Shown here one piece after another: positions 9,350 through 18,863 of a stretch of 64,000 bases of DNA (positions are counted from its first letter, which is position 1; every line of letters starts with the position of its first letter). The stretch comes from Caryophanales bacterium (GTDB lineage: Bacteria > Bacillota > Bacilli > Bacillales > Bacillaceae_J), in contig DULJ01000040.1 of assembly GCA_012840465.1 (NCBI GenBank), forward strand, positions 186,001 to 250,000, read 5' to 3'. The position numbers were made by a program, and so were the translations under genes. The notes beneath the pieces are model-generated. The model made no database searches and had not been told where the DNA came from. It was given only the letters and a program-made list of their open reading frames with translations.

Positions 9350-9679
9350 ATGGATGACACAATTAATGAAGAGGCTTGCCATACAGAGGGTGCGTCTTGC
9401 CGGAAAAGCCATCATCCGGAACGTGTTAAAAAAGATTTGACTACACGACTAAATCGGATTGAAGGTCAGATTCGAGGCATTAAAGGAATGATCGAAAAAG
9501 ACGTATATTGTGATGATGTTATTACACAACTTTCTGCCACACAATCTGCCTTAAATAGTGTAGCGAAAATACTATTGGAGGGTCATTTAAAAGGTTGTGT
9601 CGTTGATCGCCTTTCAGAAGGTGATCATGAGGTAATAGATGAATTAGTTGTGACAATACAAAAGCTAATGAAGAAATAA
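9350..9679 (+). CDS. csoR: CsoR, copper-sensing transcriptional repressor
   Basis: 109-aa all-helical DUF156 repressor. The Cu(I) ligands Cys-His-Cys are in place: YCDDVITQ, LEGHLKGC. The N-terminus has extra Cys/His (EACHTEGASC, SHHPERVKKDLTTRLNRIEGQIRGI). It shuts off the downstream copZ and copA genes until copper rises. Starts from ATG with a TAGGAGG site; operator sits in its own promoter, so it is autoregulated. Confidence 0.95.
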   Translation: MDDTINEEACHTEGASCRKSHHPERVKKDLTTRLNRIEGQIRGIKGMIEKDVYCDDVITQLSATQSALNSVAKILLEGHLKGCVVDRLSEGDHEVIDELVVTIQKLMKK

Positions 9680-9715
9680 CTAGTTGATTAAATTCATTTA
9701 AAGGAGAGTATATAT

Positions 9716-9922
9716 ATGCAAAATGTAACATTAAACGTTCAAGGTATGTCATGTGGCCATTGTGTCAAAGCTGTTGAAGGAAGTGTTGGTCAATTAGAAG
9801 GTGTTAGTCAAGTAACTGTTAAATTAGCTGAGAAACAAGTTGAAATAACATTTAATGAATCTCAAGTAACACTTGAGACCATTAAAGAAACAATTGAAGA
9901 CCAAGGATATGACGTCGTATAA
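9716..9922 (+). CDS. copZ: CopZ, copper chaperone
   Basis: 68-aa single heavy-metal-associated domain with the Cu(I) site GMSCGHC. It carries Cu(I) to the metal-binding domains of CopA. AAGGAG site; 37 bp downstream of csoR; followed by its own terminator. Confidence 0.95.
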   Translation: MQNVTLNVQGMSCGHCVKAVEGSVGQLEGVSQVTVKLAEKQVEITFNESQVTLETIKETIEDQGYDVV

Positions 9923-9951
9923 GAGTGCTGTTGTTAGCACTCTCTTATTTT
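9921..9951 (+). terminator. Terminator between copZ and copA
   Basis: AGAGTGCT-gttgtt-AGCACTCT hairpin followed by CTTATTTT. It overlaps the copZ stop codon and separates copZ from copA. Confidence 0.8.
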
Positions 9952-9960
9952 CAGTAAATT

Positions 9961-9977
9961 ATACCCCGCATAGGTAT
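9961..9977 (+). promoter_or_regulatory. Second CsoR-type operator, in front of copA
   Basis: ATACC-ccgcata-GGTAT, an inverted repeat of the same kind as the one in the csoR promoter, directly before the copA ribosome binding site. With the terminator after copZ, it suggests that copA has its own copper-controlled transcription start. Confidence 0.6.
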
Positions 9978-9993
9978 GAGGGAGGAGAACTTC

Positions 9994-12405
9994 ATGGGCT
10001 CAAACGTAAAGGAAGCAAGTATTCAAATTACAGGAATGACTTGTGTAGCTTGTGCAACACGTATTGAAAAAGGCTTAAATAAAATGGAAGGCGTTGAACT
10101 GGCAACTGTTAACTTAGCATTAGAAAAGTCATCGATTAAATATGACCCCTCAAAACTGAGTGAAGTAGATTTTGCGACCAAAATCGAAGCACTCGGTTAT
10201 GGTGTTGTCAAACAAAAGGCAGAGTTTGAGATAACAGGAATGACTTGTGCGGCTTGTGCGGCGCGAATTGAAAAAGGCTTAAATAAAATGGAAGGTATTT
10301 CATTGGCAAACGTCAATTTAGCACTTGAAAAAGCAACTATTGAATTTAATCCCTCTGAAGTAACGATTGCTGATATTATCGCAAAGGTTGAGAAGCTTGG
10401 GTACAGTGCACACCAAAAACAAGACGAGAAAGAACAAGTAGATCATCGTGAAAAAGCAATTAATGAACAGAAACGTAAATTCATTATTTCAGCGATTTTA
10501 TCACTACCTTTATTATGGACGATGGTTGGTCACTTTTCTTTTACATCGTTTCTTTATGTGCCTGATTTTCTAATGAATCCTTGGATCCAATTGATTTTGG
10601 CAACACCAGTACAATTTATTATCGGGAAGCAGTTTTATGTAGGTGCCTATAAGGCACTTCGTAATGGAAGTGCAAACATGGATGTACTCGTTGTCATGGG
10701 TACTTCAGCAGCCTATTTTTATAGTCTGTATCAAGCGATTGTAACAGTGGGAGCACACCACATGCCGCATTTATATTTTGAAACGAGCGCGGTCCTGATC
10801 ACGCTGATTTTGTTAGGTAAATTATTTGAAGCAAAAGCAAAAGGACGTTCGTCTGAGGCAATCAAAAAATTAATGGGGCTTCAGGCTAAAACAGCGATCG
10901 CTCAGCGTGACGGAGTTGAAAAAGAAGTACCGTTAGAAGAAGTCGTTATTGGAGACACCATCTTAGTGAAACCTGGTGAAAAAATTCCGGTTGATGGGGA
11001 GGTAATCGAAGGAACTTCGGCTGTTGATGAATCGATGCTGACAGGTGAAAGTTTACCAGTCGATAAAAAAGCGGGAGACGTACTCTACGGGTCCACGATT
11101 AATAAAAATGGTTTTATCAAAATGACAGCAACAAAAGTTGGCCGTGATACAGCGTTAGCCCAAATCATTAAGGTTGTTGAGGATGCACAAGGGTCAAAGG
11201 CTCCGATCCAACGATTGGCGGATAAAATTTCTGGAGTTTTTGTTCCCATCGTTGTTGGGATTGCGATCATTACATCTTTAGTATGGTTCTTATGGGTGGA
11301 TTCTGGAAATTTCACTCAAGCGCTTGAAGTGTTAATTGCCGTGCTTGTAATTGCTTGTCCATGTGCCCTAGGTTTGGCGACTCCAACTTCAATCATGGCT
11401 GGTTCAGGTCGTGCAGCAGAGTATGGTATTTTATTCAAAGGCGGCGAGCATCTAGAACAAACACAAGGTATTGATACGGTTGTCGTTGATAAAACAGGTA
11501 CGGTTACACATGGTAAGCCTGTATTAACAGATGTTTTACTAGAAAATGGGCAAGACGAAGAGAAACTTTTATCATTAATTGGTGCAGCAGAAAAACAATC
11601 CGAGCATCCATTAGCTCAAGCTATCGTTCAAGGTATTGAAGAGAGAGGCATTGAGCTGGGAGATATCCAATTTTTCGAGGCCATTCCAGGGTATGGGGTT
11701 CAAGCCACAATTTCAGGGCAAGATGTTGTCATTGGCACTCGAAAATTAATGCAGCAATACGGCATTGATATCTCATCAGTTCTCCCAGCAATGGAGAAAT
11801 TGGAGAACGATGGTAAAACAGCGATGCTAGCGGGTGTAAATGGTCAATATGCAGGGCTGGTTGCTGTAGCGGACACAATCAAAGATACATCAAGAGAAGC
11901 TATCGGACGGTTACAAGCAATGGGTATTAAAGTCATTATGATGACAGGCGATAACGAGCGGACAGCGCAGGCTATTGGTACAGAAGTAGGTGTAGACGCC
12001 GTTATAGCGGAAGTCCTCCCAGAAGGTAAAGCAGAAGAAGTGAAAAAATTACAACAACAGGGGAAAAAGGTGGGCATGGTTGGCGATGGTATAAATGACG
12101 CCCCAGCACTTGCCGTAGCTGATATTGGCATGGCGATTGGTACAGGTACAGATGTAGCGATGGAAGCGGCGGATATTACACTGATTCGTGGTGACTTAAA
12201 TAGTATTGCTGATGCGATTTTAATGAGTCGTAAAACAATGCGTAATATTAAACAAAATTTATTTTGGGCATTTGCCTACAACATGATTGGGATTCCAATT
12301 GCTGCAATAGGATTACTTGCACCTTGGGTAGCTGGTGCAGCAATGGCCTTTAGTTCCGTATCGGTTGTGTTGAACGCATTACGTTTACAAAGAGTAAAAT
12401 TGTAA
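9994..12405 (+). CDS. copA: CopA, Cu(I)-exporting P1B-type ATPase
   Basis: 803-aa membrane pump that exports Cu(I). In order: two metal-binding domains (GMTCVAC and GMTCAAC), membrane segments, actuator TGES loop, the CPC ion site in [12 protein letters not shown], phosphorylation motif DKTGT, the SEHPLA nucleotide-site motif, hinge [10 protein letters not shown]. The ATG at 9994 is used because GGAGGAG lies seven bases upstream; the ATG at 9976 lies on top of that site. Terminated by the hairpin at 12420. Confidence 0.97.
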   Translation: MGSNVKEASIQITGMTCVACATRIEKGLNKMEGVELATVNLALEKSSIKYDPSKLSEVDFATKIEALGYGVVKQKAEFEITGMTCAACAARIEKGLNKMEGISLANVNLALEKATIEFNPSEVTIADIIAKVEKLGYSAHQKQDEKEQVDHREKAINEQKRKFIISAILSLPLLWTMVGHFSFTSFLYVPDFLMNPWIQLILATPVQFIIGKQFYVGAYKALRNGSANMDVLVVMGTSAAYFYSLYQAIVTVGAHHMPHLYFETSAVLITLILLGKLFEAKAKGRSSEAIKKLMGLQAKTAIAQRDGVEKEVPLEEVVIGDTILVKPGEKIPVDGEVIEGTSAVDESMLTGESLPVDKKAGDVLYGSTINKNGFIKMTATKVGRDTALAQIIKVVEDAQGSKAPIQRLADKISGVFVPIVVGIAIITSLVWFLWVDSGNFTQALEVLIAVLVIACPCALGLATPTSIMAGSGRAAEYGILFKGGEHLEQTQGIDTVVVDKTGTVTHGKPVLTDVLLENGQDEEKLLSLIGAAEKQSEHPLAQAIVQGIEERGIELGDIQFFEAIPGYGVQATISGQDVVIGTRKLMQQYGIDISSVLPAMEKLENDGKTAMLAGVNGQYAGLVAVADTIKDTSREAIGRLQAMGIKVIMMTGDNERTAQAIGTEVGVDAVIAEVLPEGKAEEVKKLQQQGKKVGMVGDGINDAPALAVADIGMAIGTGTDVAMEAADITLIRGDLNSIADAILMSRKTMRNIKQNLFWAFAYNMIGIPIAAIGLLAPWVAGAAMAFSSVSVVLNALRLQRVKL

Positions 12406-12419
12406 AAATAATTAGTTTG

Positions 12420-12466
12420 GGGCAGCGCTAACAGTCGTTAACTGGCTGTTAGCGCTGCCCTTTTAT
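12420..12466 (+). terminator. copA terminator
   Basis: Perfect 15-bp hairpin GGGCAGCGCTAACAG / CTGTTAGCGCTGCCC followed by TTTTATT. Confidence 0.95.
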
Positions 12467-12648
12467 TGGAACTGTAGTATTTGACCGCCCATTCGATCTC
12501 GAACAAATGGAATTTTCATGAAAGATCTTACGGCAAGTTTTCTAATCCATGGTTGCCTCATCATTGTATTCGCTAAATTAGAGCGGTAACGATAAACAAA
12601 AAATGATGCTATCCCTAAAATGATTATTCGCAACAAGAAATTTTGCAT
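12463..12648 (-). CDS. Small membrane protein of unknown function
   Basis: 61 aa: one N-terminal membrane helix (FLLRIIILGIASFFVYRY) followed by a basic amphipathic stretch (IRKLAVRSFMKIPFVRDRMGG). An ATG with a GGAGGGAT site in front supports translation. It lies convergent to copA and just downstream of the E1-like gene on the same strand. I do not recognise the family. Confidence 0.55.
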   Translation of the reverse strand: MQNFLLRIIILGIASFFVYRYRSNLANTMMRQPWIRKLAVRSFMKIPFVRDRMGGQILQFQ

Positions 12649-12682
12649 ATATCATCCCTCCTGCTATTTAGAATTCCAAAAC

Positions 12683-13699
12683 CTATAGGCCGATATACCT
12701 TGAATATAATGTTTTTGCCCTTACCTGGTCTTCTGTGCCTTGAACAAGCGTGCGTCCATCTGGAAATAAAACAAGCCGTTCTCCTTCCGGTAGCTCTACT
12801 TTTAATAAAAAGGGGGTTTTCTGAACGTTTCCGATTGGTTTAAGCCGGTCTGCCCAAATCTCTAAATTAAATCCCTGCTCCGCCTGAATTTGTACGGTCT
12901 CTCTACCGCACAACACCGTTATGATGTCCTTCTCGGCTAAATTTAAGGCAGGATATTCTTTCTTCTGACATGTTGGACAGTCTGTTTTAGGTGTCGAAAA
13001 TGTCATATCGTAACGATAGTTGTTCCAAATATCGAGTGTTAAAAGACTTTTTCTGCGACTTTTCACATCGCCCACTAGGAACTTTATTACCTCAACTACT
13101 TGCAAGGAGGCGACAATATCAACGATGGGTGAAATAACGCCAATCGTATCACAAGTTTGCCCACCTTGATCAGTAGCTGAGATAAAGCAGCGTAAGCATG
13201 GTGTTTCATCTGGTACAAAGATCGCGGACATTCCTCTTGAGCTTACTGCTCCGCCATATACAAAAGGAATCCGATACTTAAAACATGCGTCATTTAATAA
13301 AAATCTTGTTTGAAAATTGTCTGTACCATCTAAGACAATATCGATTCCGTCGATTAATTCATCAATATTTTTAGAGGAAGCATCGCCTACAATGGCTTCA
13401 ACTTTTATGTCAGAGTTTATCTTTGATAGCTTCTTTTTAGCTGCAATTGCTTTTGGGAGCGCACTGGCAACATCATCTTCATCAAACAGCATTTGACGTT
13501 GAAGATTACTTTTTTCCACATAGTCGCGGTCAATAAAGCGTACATGACCAATACCAGCCCTAACTAAATGATTGGCAAGAGCCGTACCAAGCGCCCCCAT
13601 TCCGACTATTAAAACTGAACTGTTAGTAAGTTTTTTTTGTCCTTCTTCACCAATTGGCGAAAATAACATTTGTCTTGAATATCTTGTAAAGTCGGTCAT
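12683..13699 (-). CDS. E1-like adenylyltransferase of the ThiF/MoeB/HesA family
   Basis: 338 aa. Activates the C-terminal glycine of a ubiquitin-like sulfur carrier (ThiS or MoaD). Visible: nucleotide loop GMGALGTALANHLVRAGIG, RYSRQMLF start, DGTDNFQTRFLLND, zinc Cys pairs (PCLRC and CPTC) and the conserved Cys of GGQTCDTIGVISP. ATG at 13699 with GGAG is used; the frame extends 15 codons further up. ThiF and MoeB cannot be separated by eye. No carrier or other thiamine/molybdopterin gene adjoins it; moaA is 20 kb away. Confidence 0.9.
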   Translation of the reverse strand: MTDFTRYSRQMLFSPIGEEGQKKLTNSSVLIVGMGALGTALANHLVRAGIGHVRFIDRDYVEKSNLQRQMLFDEDDVASALPKAIAAKKKLSKINSDIKVEAIVGDASSKNIDELIDGIDIVLDGTDNFQTRFLLNDACFKYRIPFVYGGAVSSRGMSAIFVPDETPCLRCFISATDQGGQTCDTIGVISPIVDIVASLQVVEVIKFLVGDVKSRRKSLLTLDIWNNYRYDMTFSTPKTDCPTCQKKEYPALNLAEKDIITVLCGRETVQIQAEQGFNLEIWADRLKPIGNVQKTPFLLKVELPEGERLVLFPDGRTLVQGTEDQVRAKTLYSRYIGL

Positions 13700-13796
13700 T
13701 ATCAACACTCCATTACATCTTAGAAAAACACGTAATTTGCCCATGATGGCAAATTACGATGTTTTTCTTATACTATAATCCCTAAAATACAAATTT

Positions 13797-14591
13797 TCAT
13801 ATAGTGCTAAAAAGTAGAATAAGTAGTGAACCTAAAACAATGGATAAAAAGTTTACTGTATCATTATTTAAAAAACGATACCCACTTTTATAAATTGTAC
13901 TTTGCCCACAATGGTTCGTTTTTTCCGTAATTAATCCACAATTGGGACAAGTATATGTAACTTGAACGGTTGCTCCTAATATCGTATCGAATAAGTTTCC
14001 AATAAATCCAACCATACCAATAGCTAATCCTACTTGAAATGTTACCTCATTCCATAAATAATCGCTAATGATCCCTATTAAAAATGCGCCACATAATGCT
14101 GAAAATGTTCCTAACAAAGACATCGCACCCGATGTACCGGCGTCAACCCTGTTTAATGATAAAACGTGGATAGGTTTCCTTTTGCTGATTGAACCAATTT
14201 CAGATGCCCATGTATCTGAATTCGCTGTGGCCAATGAAGTAATAAACATATACAATAAGAAATTTTCTTGAAAAAGAAGATACAGCATACTGAATAAAGC
14301 GGAGGCTCCACCGTTAGCAAAAACTTGAACCGCATCCCGCGCACCGCTTTTCTTTATTTTATCCTCCATGGATTTTTTCTTATCCGCTCTATACTTGCTC
14401 CAAAAACTAGAAGTTACGAAAAAAGTACCTATTAAAAATAAACCTTTGGCACCGAACGCTAACAAGATTGCTAGGCCAACGATGATCGTTGCAAAGGTCC
14501 CCGATAATGTCAGCGATCTTACCTTATAACCCGATATTGCTGCAATCACAACAATTATAAATAAAATAATATGATTGGAAATTATCGACAT
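13797..14591 (-). CDS. DUF92 family membrane protein
   Basis: 264 aa with six or more membrane helices; typical DUF92 features are NGGASALFSMLY, SDTWASEIG, and AGTSGAMSLLGTFSALCGA. A CxxC...C motif occurs near residue 220 (YTCPNCGLITEKTNHCG). The family includes TMEM19 and plant phytyl-phosphate kinase VTE6, so a polyprenyl-phosphate kinase role is conceivable but unproven. Its start overlaps the end of the cyclo-ligase gene by 10 nt, suggesting coupling. Confidence 0.8.
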   Translation of the reverse strand: MSIISNHIILFIIVVIAAISGYKVRSLTLSGTFATIIVGLAILLAFGAKGLFLIGTFFVTSSFWSKYRADKKKSMEDKIKKSGARDAVQVFANGGASALFSMLYLLFQENFLLYMFITSLATANSDTWASEIGSISKRKPIHVLSLNRVDAGTSGAMSLLGTFSALCGAFLIGIISDYLWNEVTFQVGLAIGMVGFIGNLFDTILGATVQVTYTCPNCGLITEKTNHCGQSTIYKSGYRFLNNDTVNFLSIVLGSLLILLFSTI

Positions 14592-15148
14592 AGAATAACC
14601 TGTTCATTGGTAACAATCATATTAACTGGAATATCATGTTCCTCAATCAGAAGCTCTTCAACTAATTGAACTTCTTGAAAGGCAAGAGCAGCTGTTCTTC
14701 CGTTGTATTTACTTAAAAAACGGTCATAGTATCCTCCGCCAAAACCTACCCGATATCCTTTATGGTTATAAATGAGTCCAGGAACTACGATTAATTTAAT
14801 TTCACTCGGTGAAACAGCTTTCGTTTCGTTTTCCTTCGGTTCCAAAAGACCGTAGTAAACAATCTCTAATTGATCAAAGTTTTCCAATGCACGAAACGTC
14901 ATCTCTTTAGTGGCTGGTTCACATTTTGGGACGACTATTCGTTTCCCCTCTTTCCAACCCATTTCAATGATTGATTTTGTATCAACCTCTGTACCTCGTG
15001 AAATGGTGAGGGCGATGGTGTTAGCCTGTTTCCAATCATTTGTATTGAATAGATTAGTTGCTATATCTGAAGACCACTTTTTAAAAACATCCTGTGGAAT
15101 GGCTTGTAACTTAGCGATGACATCTTTCCTTACTCTTTCTTTATCCAT
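14582..15148 (-). CDS. yqgN: 5-formyltetrahydrofolate cyclo-ligase, YqgN-like
   Basis: 188-aa soluble enzyme converting 5-formyl-THF to 5,10-methenyl-THF with ATP, salvaging folate. Shows the N-terminal R/K-rich helix, EVDTKSIIE and the family signature GFGGGYYDRFLSKY that binds ATP. Next to rpmG and DUF92 on the same strand. It could complement the glycine cleavage genes at 37.7 kb, whose SHMT partner reaction generates 5-formyl-THF. Confidence 0.93.
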   Translation of the reverse strand: MDKERVRKDVIAKLQAIPQDVFKKWSSDIATNLFNTNDWKQANTIALTISRGTEVDTKSIIEMGWKEGKRIVVPKCEPATKEMTFRALENFDQLEIVYYGLLEPKENETKAVSPSEIKLIVVPGLIYNHKGYRVGFGGGYYDRFLSKYNGRTAALAFQEVQLVEELLIEEHDIPVNMIVTNEQVILCR

Positions 15149-15176
15149 AATATTTCGCCCCTAAACCCTGGATAGT

Positions 15177-15213
15177 ATAAAAAAAACAGTAGGAATAATA
15201 TCCCTACTGTTTT
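15177..15213 (-). terminator. rpmG terminator
   Basis: On the minus strand AACAGTAGGG ... TCCTACTGTT hairpin followed by eight T, overlapping the rpmG stop codon. Confidence 0.85.
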
Positions 15214-15361
15214 ATTTTGTTTCACGGTGAACTGTGTGAGTTTTGCAAGATGGACAATATTTTTTAAGCTCAATACGCTCAGTATTGTTACGCTTGTTTT
15301 TTGTTGTAATATAGTTACGATGTCCGCTTTCTGTGCAAGCTAATGTTACGTTAACACGCAT
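15212..15361 (-). CDS. rpmG: 50S ribosomal protein L33
   Basis: 49 aa, [21 protein letters not shown]..., too short for many gene finders but clear: [29 protein letters not shown] is the L33 core. The C-terminal CPSC half of the zinc ribbon is intact, while the first knuckle has a single Cys (CTES), so zinc binding may be partial or lost. GGAGGGAT lies upstream of the ATG. In B. subtilis rpmGA also neighbours yqgN. Confidence 0.95.
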   Translation of the reverse strand: MRVNVTLACTESGHRNYITTKNKRNNTERIELKKYCPSCKTHTVHRETK

Positions 15362-15443
15362 GTATATCCCTCCAAACTTTCATTACATATGACGATTACT
15401 CAGACTCAAATAATATATCAAATTTAAACAAAATATTCAACCC

Positions 15444-16124
15444 TTATTTACTTAAAGGGACAATTCTTTCATCGCTAAAACCATTTTCAATAAATTCCCT
15501 TATGAGCCATTCCGGATTGCTTTTAACGAGATCATTTAGATTGTTGATTTCATTTAAATTTTCTCCAAAGATAATCCAATAATACCCTTGTTTTATTTCA
15601 TAGGGCAACACTGTTGTTTCTAAAGAAAAGGCACTGTTAACTCTGCCTGATGAAATTGGATTATAAAAAAGACTGCCGTTGACGCTATTAACGATGTCTT
15701 TATTTTGAAAATCATTTTTCTGCCATGTTGTATATTGTGAAATGCCTTTATTATCAACAAGACCATTAAACAGCATATAACTTCCATCATGTTCATGATA
15801 AAGAGTCCGGTTGCTTAAGCTAAAAAAAGCAGTTCCGTTCCGATGTTCGTAATCCTGATGGAAAAATAACGTTAAATCCTGTTTTTCTTTCGAATCGTTG
15901 GATAAAATTACTTTCTTTAATAAAATGCTACGGTTTGGATGGATAAAATCCTCGAATTCTATTTGCAATGAATGCTTATTACTTAAAGCATATGCATAAA
16001 ACGGGTTTTGATATTGATTTGTTTCGGAGTTAACGTTCCAAACCAACTCGGTTCCCCACTCGATCCCATTCGCTTTACTCCATATCCCTACATTATTCCT
16101 ATTCATAAAGTTCGTTTTTATCAT
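15444..16124 (-). CDS. Orphan GH15 (glucoamylase-type) N-terminal domain protein
   Basis: 226 aa. The pattern EFEDFIHPNRSILLKKVILSNDS...LTLFFHQDYEHRNGTAFF resembles the N-terminal beta-sandwich of bacterial glycoside hydrolase family 15 proteins, which are normally about 650 aa; the catalytic (alpha/alpha)6 barrel is absent. AAGGGTG lies before the ATG at 16124, so it is probably expressed. It may be a gene remnant or a stand-alone sugar-binding domain. Neither flank has the missing part. Confidence 0.55.
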   Translation of the reverse strand: MIKTNFMNRNNVGIWSKANGIEWGTELVWNVNSETNQYQNPFYAYALSNKHSLQIEFEDFIHPNRSILLKKVILSNDSKEKQDLTLFFHQDYEHRNGTAFFSLSNRTLYHEHDGSYMLFNGLVDNKGISQYTTWQKNDFQNKDIVNSVNGSLFYNPISSGRVNSAFSLETTVLPYEIKQGYYWIIFGENLNEINNLNDLVKSNPEWLIREFIENGFSDERIVPLSK

Positions 16125-16442
16125 ATATAACACCCTTAAGTTTGTTTTTATTTTAAAAAGTCGTTGCTAAATCTTTGAAATCGCTTCCTCATACAATTCA
16201 TAATCTATTTTTTTATTATTACTGTAATGATATCACCGTTGTGACAGCGACTACAACGAGGTGATTTTGTCGAAAACTTCGAACGGTTGATATAACAATA
16301 TAAAAAAATAAAGAAAAATTTTAATTTTGGGGGTTTCGACAATAGCGTTTAATTTTTTTATTGTTTATTTAGCAAATTACAACAAAAAAAGCTATAATGT
16401 AGTAAGTGTGTAGAAGCAATCTTGAATTGGAGTGACCAGTTA
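16125..16442. other. Intergenic region between divergent genes
   Basis: No coding frame found. ATCACC-GTTGT ... ACAAC-ga-GGTGAT (16232-16265) forms an imperfect inverted repeat followed by TTTTGT on the plus strand; it could be a weak terminator or a protein site. TATAAT at 16393-16398 is a likely -10 for the gene starting at 16443, but no good -35 is visible. Confidence 0.5.
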
Positions 16443-16685
16443 ATGATATCTTTAGAGTCGGCCATCATTGGGCTTTTCTCTTTTTCAATTGTTTTATTAG
16501 TCCTGTCTTTTTTCAAAAAGGACAAATATAAAGAGCTCGAAAATCAAGTTGAGAATTTAACAATGATTGTCATGCAGGAAAACTATCAATTAAAGAAAAA
16601 AATGAAAGTGCTAGAGGAAGAATTATTAGGAAATGAAAGCTATACAGTCCCCTTAAGCGAAAGGTATGAAACGAATGGCAAATAA
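16443..16685 (+). CDS. Small membrane-anchored coiled-coil protein
   Basis: 80 aa: one membrane helix (IIGLFSFSIVLLVLSFF) followed by a charged coiled coil (KYKELENQVENLTMIVMQENYQLKKKMKVLEEELL). The ATG is preceded by GGAG at 10 nt. Overlaps the next gene's start by 11 nt, so the two form a unit. Family not recognised. Confidence 0.65.
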   Translation: MISLESAIIGLFSFSIVLLVLSFFKKDKYKELENQVENLTMIVMQENYQLKKKMKVLEEELLGNESYTVPLSERYETNGK

Positions 16686-17184
16686 TTCTTTAAGAAGCTT
16701 TGCTTCAGGAATGATTATCGCTACTTCGATTCTTACAGCAGTCTATTATTTTCAACCATTGAATAAACAGGAACAAAAAATAGTAGAGAACGACACGTTA
16801 ACAGACGAAAAAGTACAAGCATACATGAATAATAGCGGGTATATTTACATTCCAGAGCAAACCTATGACGAATTGGTAGCTAAAAATAAAGAATACGAAG
16901 CAATAAAAAATCAAGCTCAAAAATCGCCTCAACCCAAGGAGCCCGTGGCTAAGCCGCAATCGCAAGAAATAGAAAAGAAAACCTTTACTTTGACAGTGAA
17001 AAGCGGCATGGGCAGTATCCCAATTGCAAATTTGTTGGAGAACGCTGGAATCGTAGATAGCGGTAAGAAATTCGAACAATTTTTAACAAAGAAAGATTGG
17101 ACTAGGTCCATTCAGGTTGGAACATACGAACTTAATAGTTCCATGTCATATGAAGAAATTGGAAGGATCATTACGAAAAGGTAA
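16675..17184 (+). CDS. Membrane-anchored protein with a YceG/MltG-like C-terminal domain
   Basis: 169 aa. N-terminal membrane anchor (SFASGMIIATSILTAVYYF), a Pro/Lys/Gln-rich linker (residues 85-105) and a C-terminal domain TLTVKSGMGSIPIANLLENAGIVDSGKKFEQFL ... GTYELNSSMSYEEIGRIITKR that matches the LysM-like part of MltG endolytic transglycosylases. The catalytic domain of full-length MltG (about 340-380 aa) is missing, so it is probably not itself a lytic enzyme. ATG 16675 has AAAGG nine bases upstream. Confidence 0.65.
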   Translation: MANNSLRSFASGMIIATSILTAVYYFQPLNKQEQKIVENDTLTDEKVQAYMNNSGYIYIPEQTYDELVAKNKEYEAIKNQAQKSPQPKEPVAKPQSQEIEKKTFTLTVKSGMGSIPIANLLENAGIVDSGKKFEQFLTKKDWTRSIQVGTYELNSSMSYEEIGRIITKR

Positions 17185-17288
17185 ATATAAAATGTGAGAT
17201 AAATGGGGTACGAATTATTTTTTCGTATCCCGTTTTTATACTATACTTAGAGTACATTTAATTGAATGAATAGAAAGAAGGTGGGGGA

Positions 17289-18863
17289 TTGCCTACTATT
17301 AACAGTCAAGATTATTTATATTGGCGTTTGGTTTATGAACTTGTCACAAAGCACCGTTTTCGTATTATAAATCTCTACGATCATGGAGAAGTTTGGCTGC
17401 AACGGATCGAGTGGCGGGAAAAGAACATTCTTCGACTGGTCCGGGATGACATTAACTGGGGAAATTATTTAGTGCGGGATATGGCAAATGTAACAAAAGC
17501 GATCGATTTGTATAAACAACAAACCTATAGCAAAAAGGTCGATTTTTATAATATTTTTGTTTCGACCTATTCACCGGTTGATGACTGGGAGTATCAAGTA
17601 GATAACCGAAATAATGTTGAAATTGTTTTAATAGAGCAGGCAAATCAGGAACAAGAAATCGAAAGGCTTTTTAAACTTTTGAATCTGCCTTCTCCAGATG
17701 TTAAAAGCTGGTTTTCAGATATGGAAGACCCGCCCATTTTGATTAACAGATTACGACAAACAGAAAAAGATAGAAAGAAAGCGGAGAACGATCTGTTATT
17801 CGCCAAAAAACCTTTTTTCACCTATATTTTAGTGGCTATTAACTTAATTATGTTTTTGCTTCTTGAATTAGTTGGCTCAGGTAGTACAGATCTTTCTACT
17901 TTAATTAAATTTGGTGCAAAATACAATCCTGCTATTTTAGAAGGGGATTGGTGGCGTTTTATCACTCCAATGTTTTTACATATAGGTTTCCTTCACTTGG
18001 CAATGAATTCGCTTGCGTTATATTATTTAGGAATTTCTGTTGAAAGAATTTATGGGTCGTGGCGCTTTCTAACTATTTATTTTGCAGCAGGCATTACCGG
18101 TGGTGTTGCAAGCTTTGTCTTTACAACACAGGTTTCAGCAGGTGCATCCGGTGCCATATTTGGCTGTTTCGGTGCATTATTATATTTTGGGGTTGCCCAT
18201 CCTTCCCTGTTTCTGCGATCGATGGGATGGAATGTTATTGTAGTGTTGGGCATAAACCTTGCGTTTGGCTTCCTTGTTCCAATGGTCGATAACAGTGCCC
18301 ATATTGGTGGTTTGATTGGTGGATTTTTGGCATCAGCCATCGTTCATTTGCCAAATCATAAAAATTCGCTTCGCCAAGCGATAGCATTCTTACTTTTTTC
18401 GGTAATCATGGGGGCTGCCTTAGTTTATGGATTTTATTATAGCGATCAAAAAGAGGATCCATTGGTTGTTGGTCAATTATCGCAACAGCTTATAGAAGAT
18501 GGGGACTATGAAAAAGCAAATCAATTATTATCTGAAGTTGTCCAAACCAATGGTGAAGTACCGCCGGAAATTCTATTTTTGCTGTCCTACACTGAGATCA
18601 AACTGGGACAGAATGAAAAAGCGATCACTTTATTAGAGACAGTTGTCGAAGAAAAAAGTGATTTTCATGAAGCTTATTATAATCTTGCTTTACTCTATTT
18701 AGACAAGGGAGATTATGAAAAAGCGAAAGTCGCAATCAACAAGGCCTTGGAAATAAGGCCATATGAAGGTGATTATAAGTCTTTGGTAACAGAAATTGAA
18801 AAATTCAACTTCATTCAGCAGAAGTCTCCCACTTCCATAAGTGGTGAGATAATTACGAATTAG
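17289..18863 (+). CDS. gluP: GluP, rhomboid intramembrane serine protease with TPR repeats
   Basis: 524 aa, TTG start behind AAGGTGGGGG. Residues 1-175 form the cytosolic YqgP-type domain; the rhomboid core follows with the catalytic Ser in GASGAIFG and His in NSAHIGGLIGG; the C-terminal third holds TPR repeats (DYEKANQLLSEVV, AYYNLALLYLDKGDYEKAKVAINKALEI). In B. subtilis it cleaves membrane proteins such as the Mg transporter MgtE. The last 20 or so residues (FNFIQQKSPTSISGEIITN) are encoded by a dispersed repeat, so the natural C-terminus has been replaced. Confidence 0.93.
   Translation: MPTINSQDYLYWRLVYELVTKHRFRIINLYDHGEVWLQRIEWREKNILRLVRDDINWGNYLVRDMANVTKAIDLYKQQTYSKKVDFYNIFVSTYSPVDDWEYQVDNRNNVEIVLIEQANQEQEIERLFKLLNLPSPDVKSWFSDMEDPPILINRLRQTEKDRKKAENDLLFAKKPFFTYILVAINLIMFLLLELVGSGSTDLSTLIKFGAKYNPAILEGDWWRFITPMFLHIGFLHLAMNSLALYYLGISVERIYGSWRFLTIYFAAGITGGVASFVFTTQVSAGASGAIFGCFGALLYFGVAHPSLFLRSMGWNVIVVLGINLAFGFLVPMVDNSAHIGGLIGGFLASAIVHLPNHKNSLRQAIAFLLFSVIMGAALVYGFYYSDQKEDPLVVGQLSQQLIEDGDYEKANQLLSEVVQTNGEVPPEILFLLSYTEIKLGQNEKAITLLETVVEEKSDFHEAYYNLALLYLDKGDYEKAKVAINKALEIRPYEGDYKSLVTEIEKFNFIQQKSPTSISGEIITN

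Noticed and set aside
16232-16265. Inverted repeat ATCACC...GGTGAT as an operator for the neighbouring genes
   Set aside because: Two-base offset in the stem and no known regulator consensus; kept only as an intergenic note.
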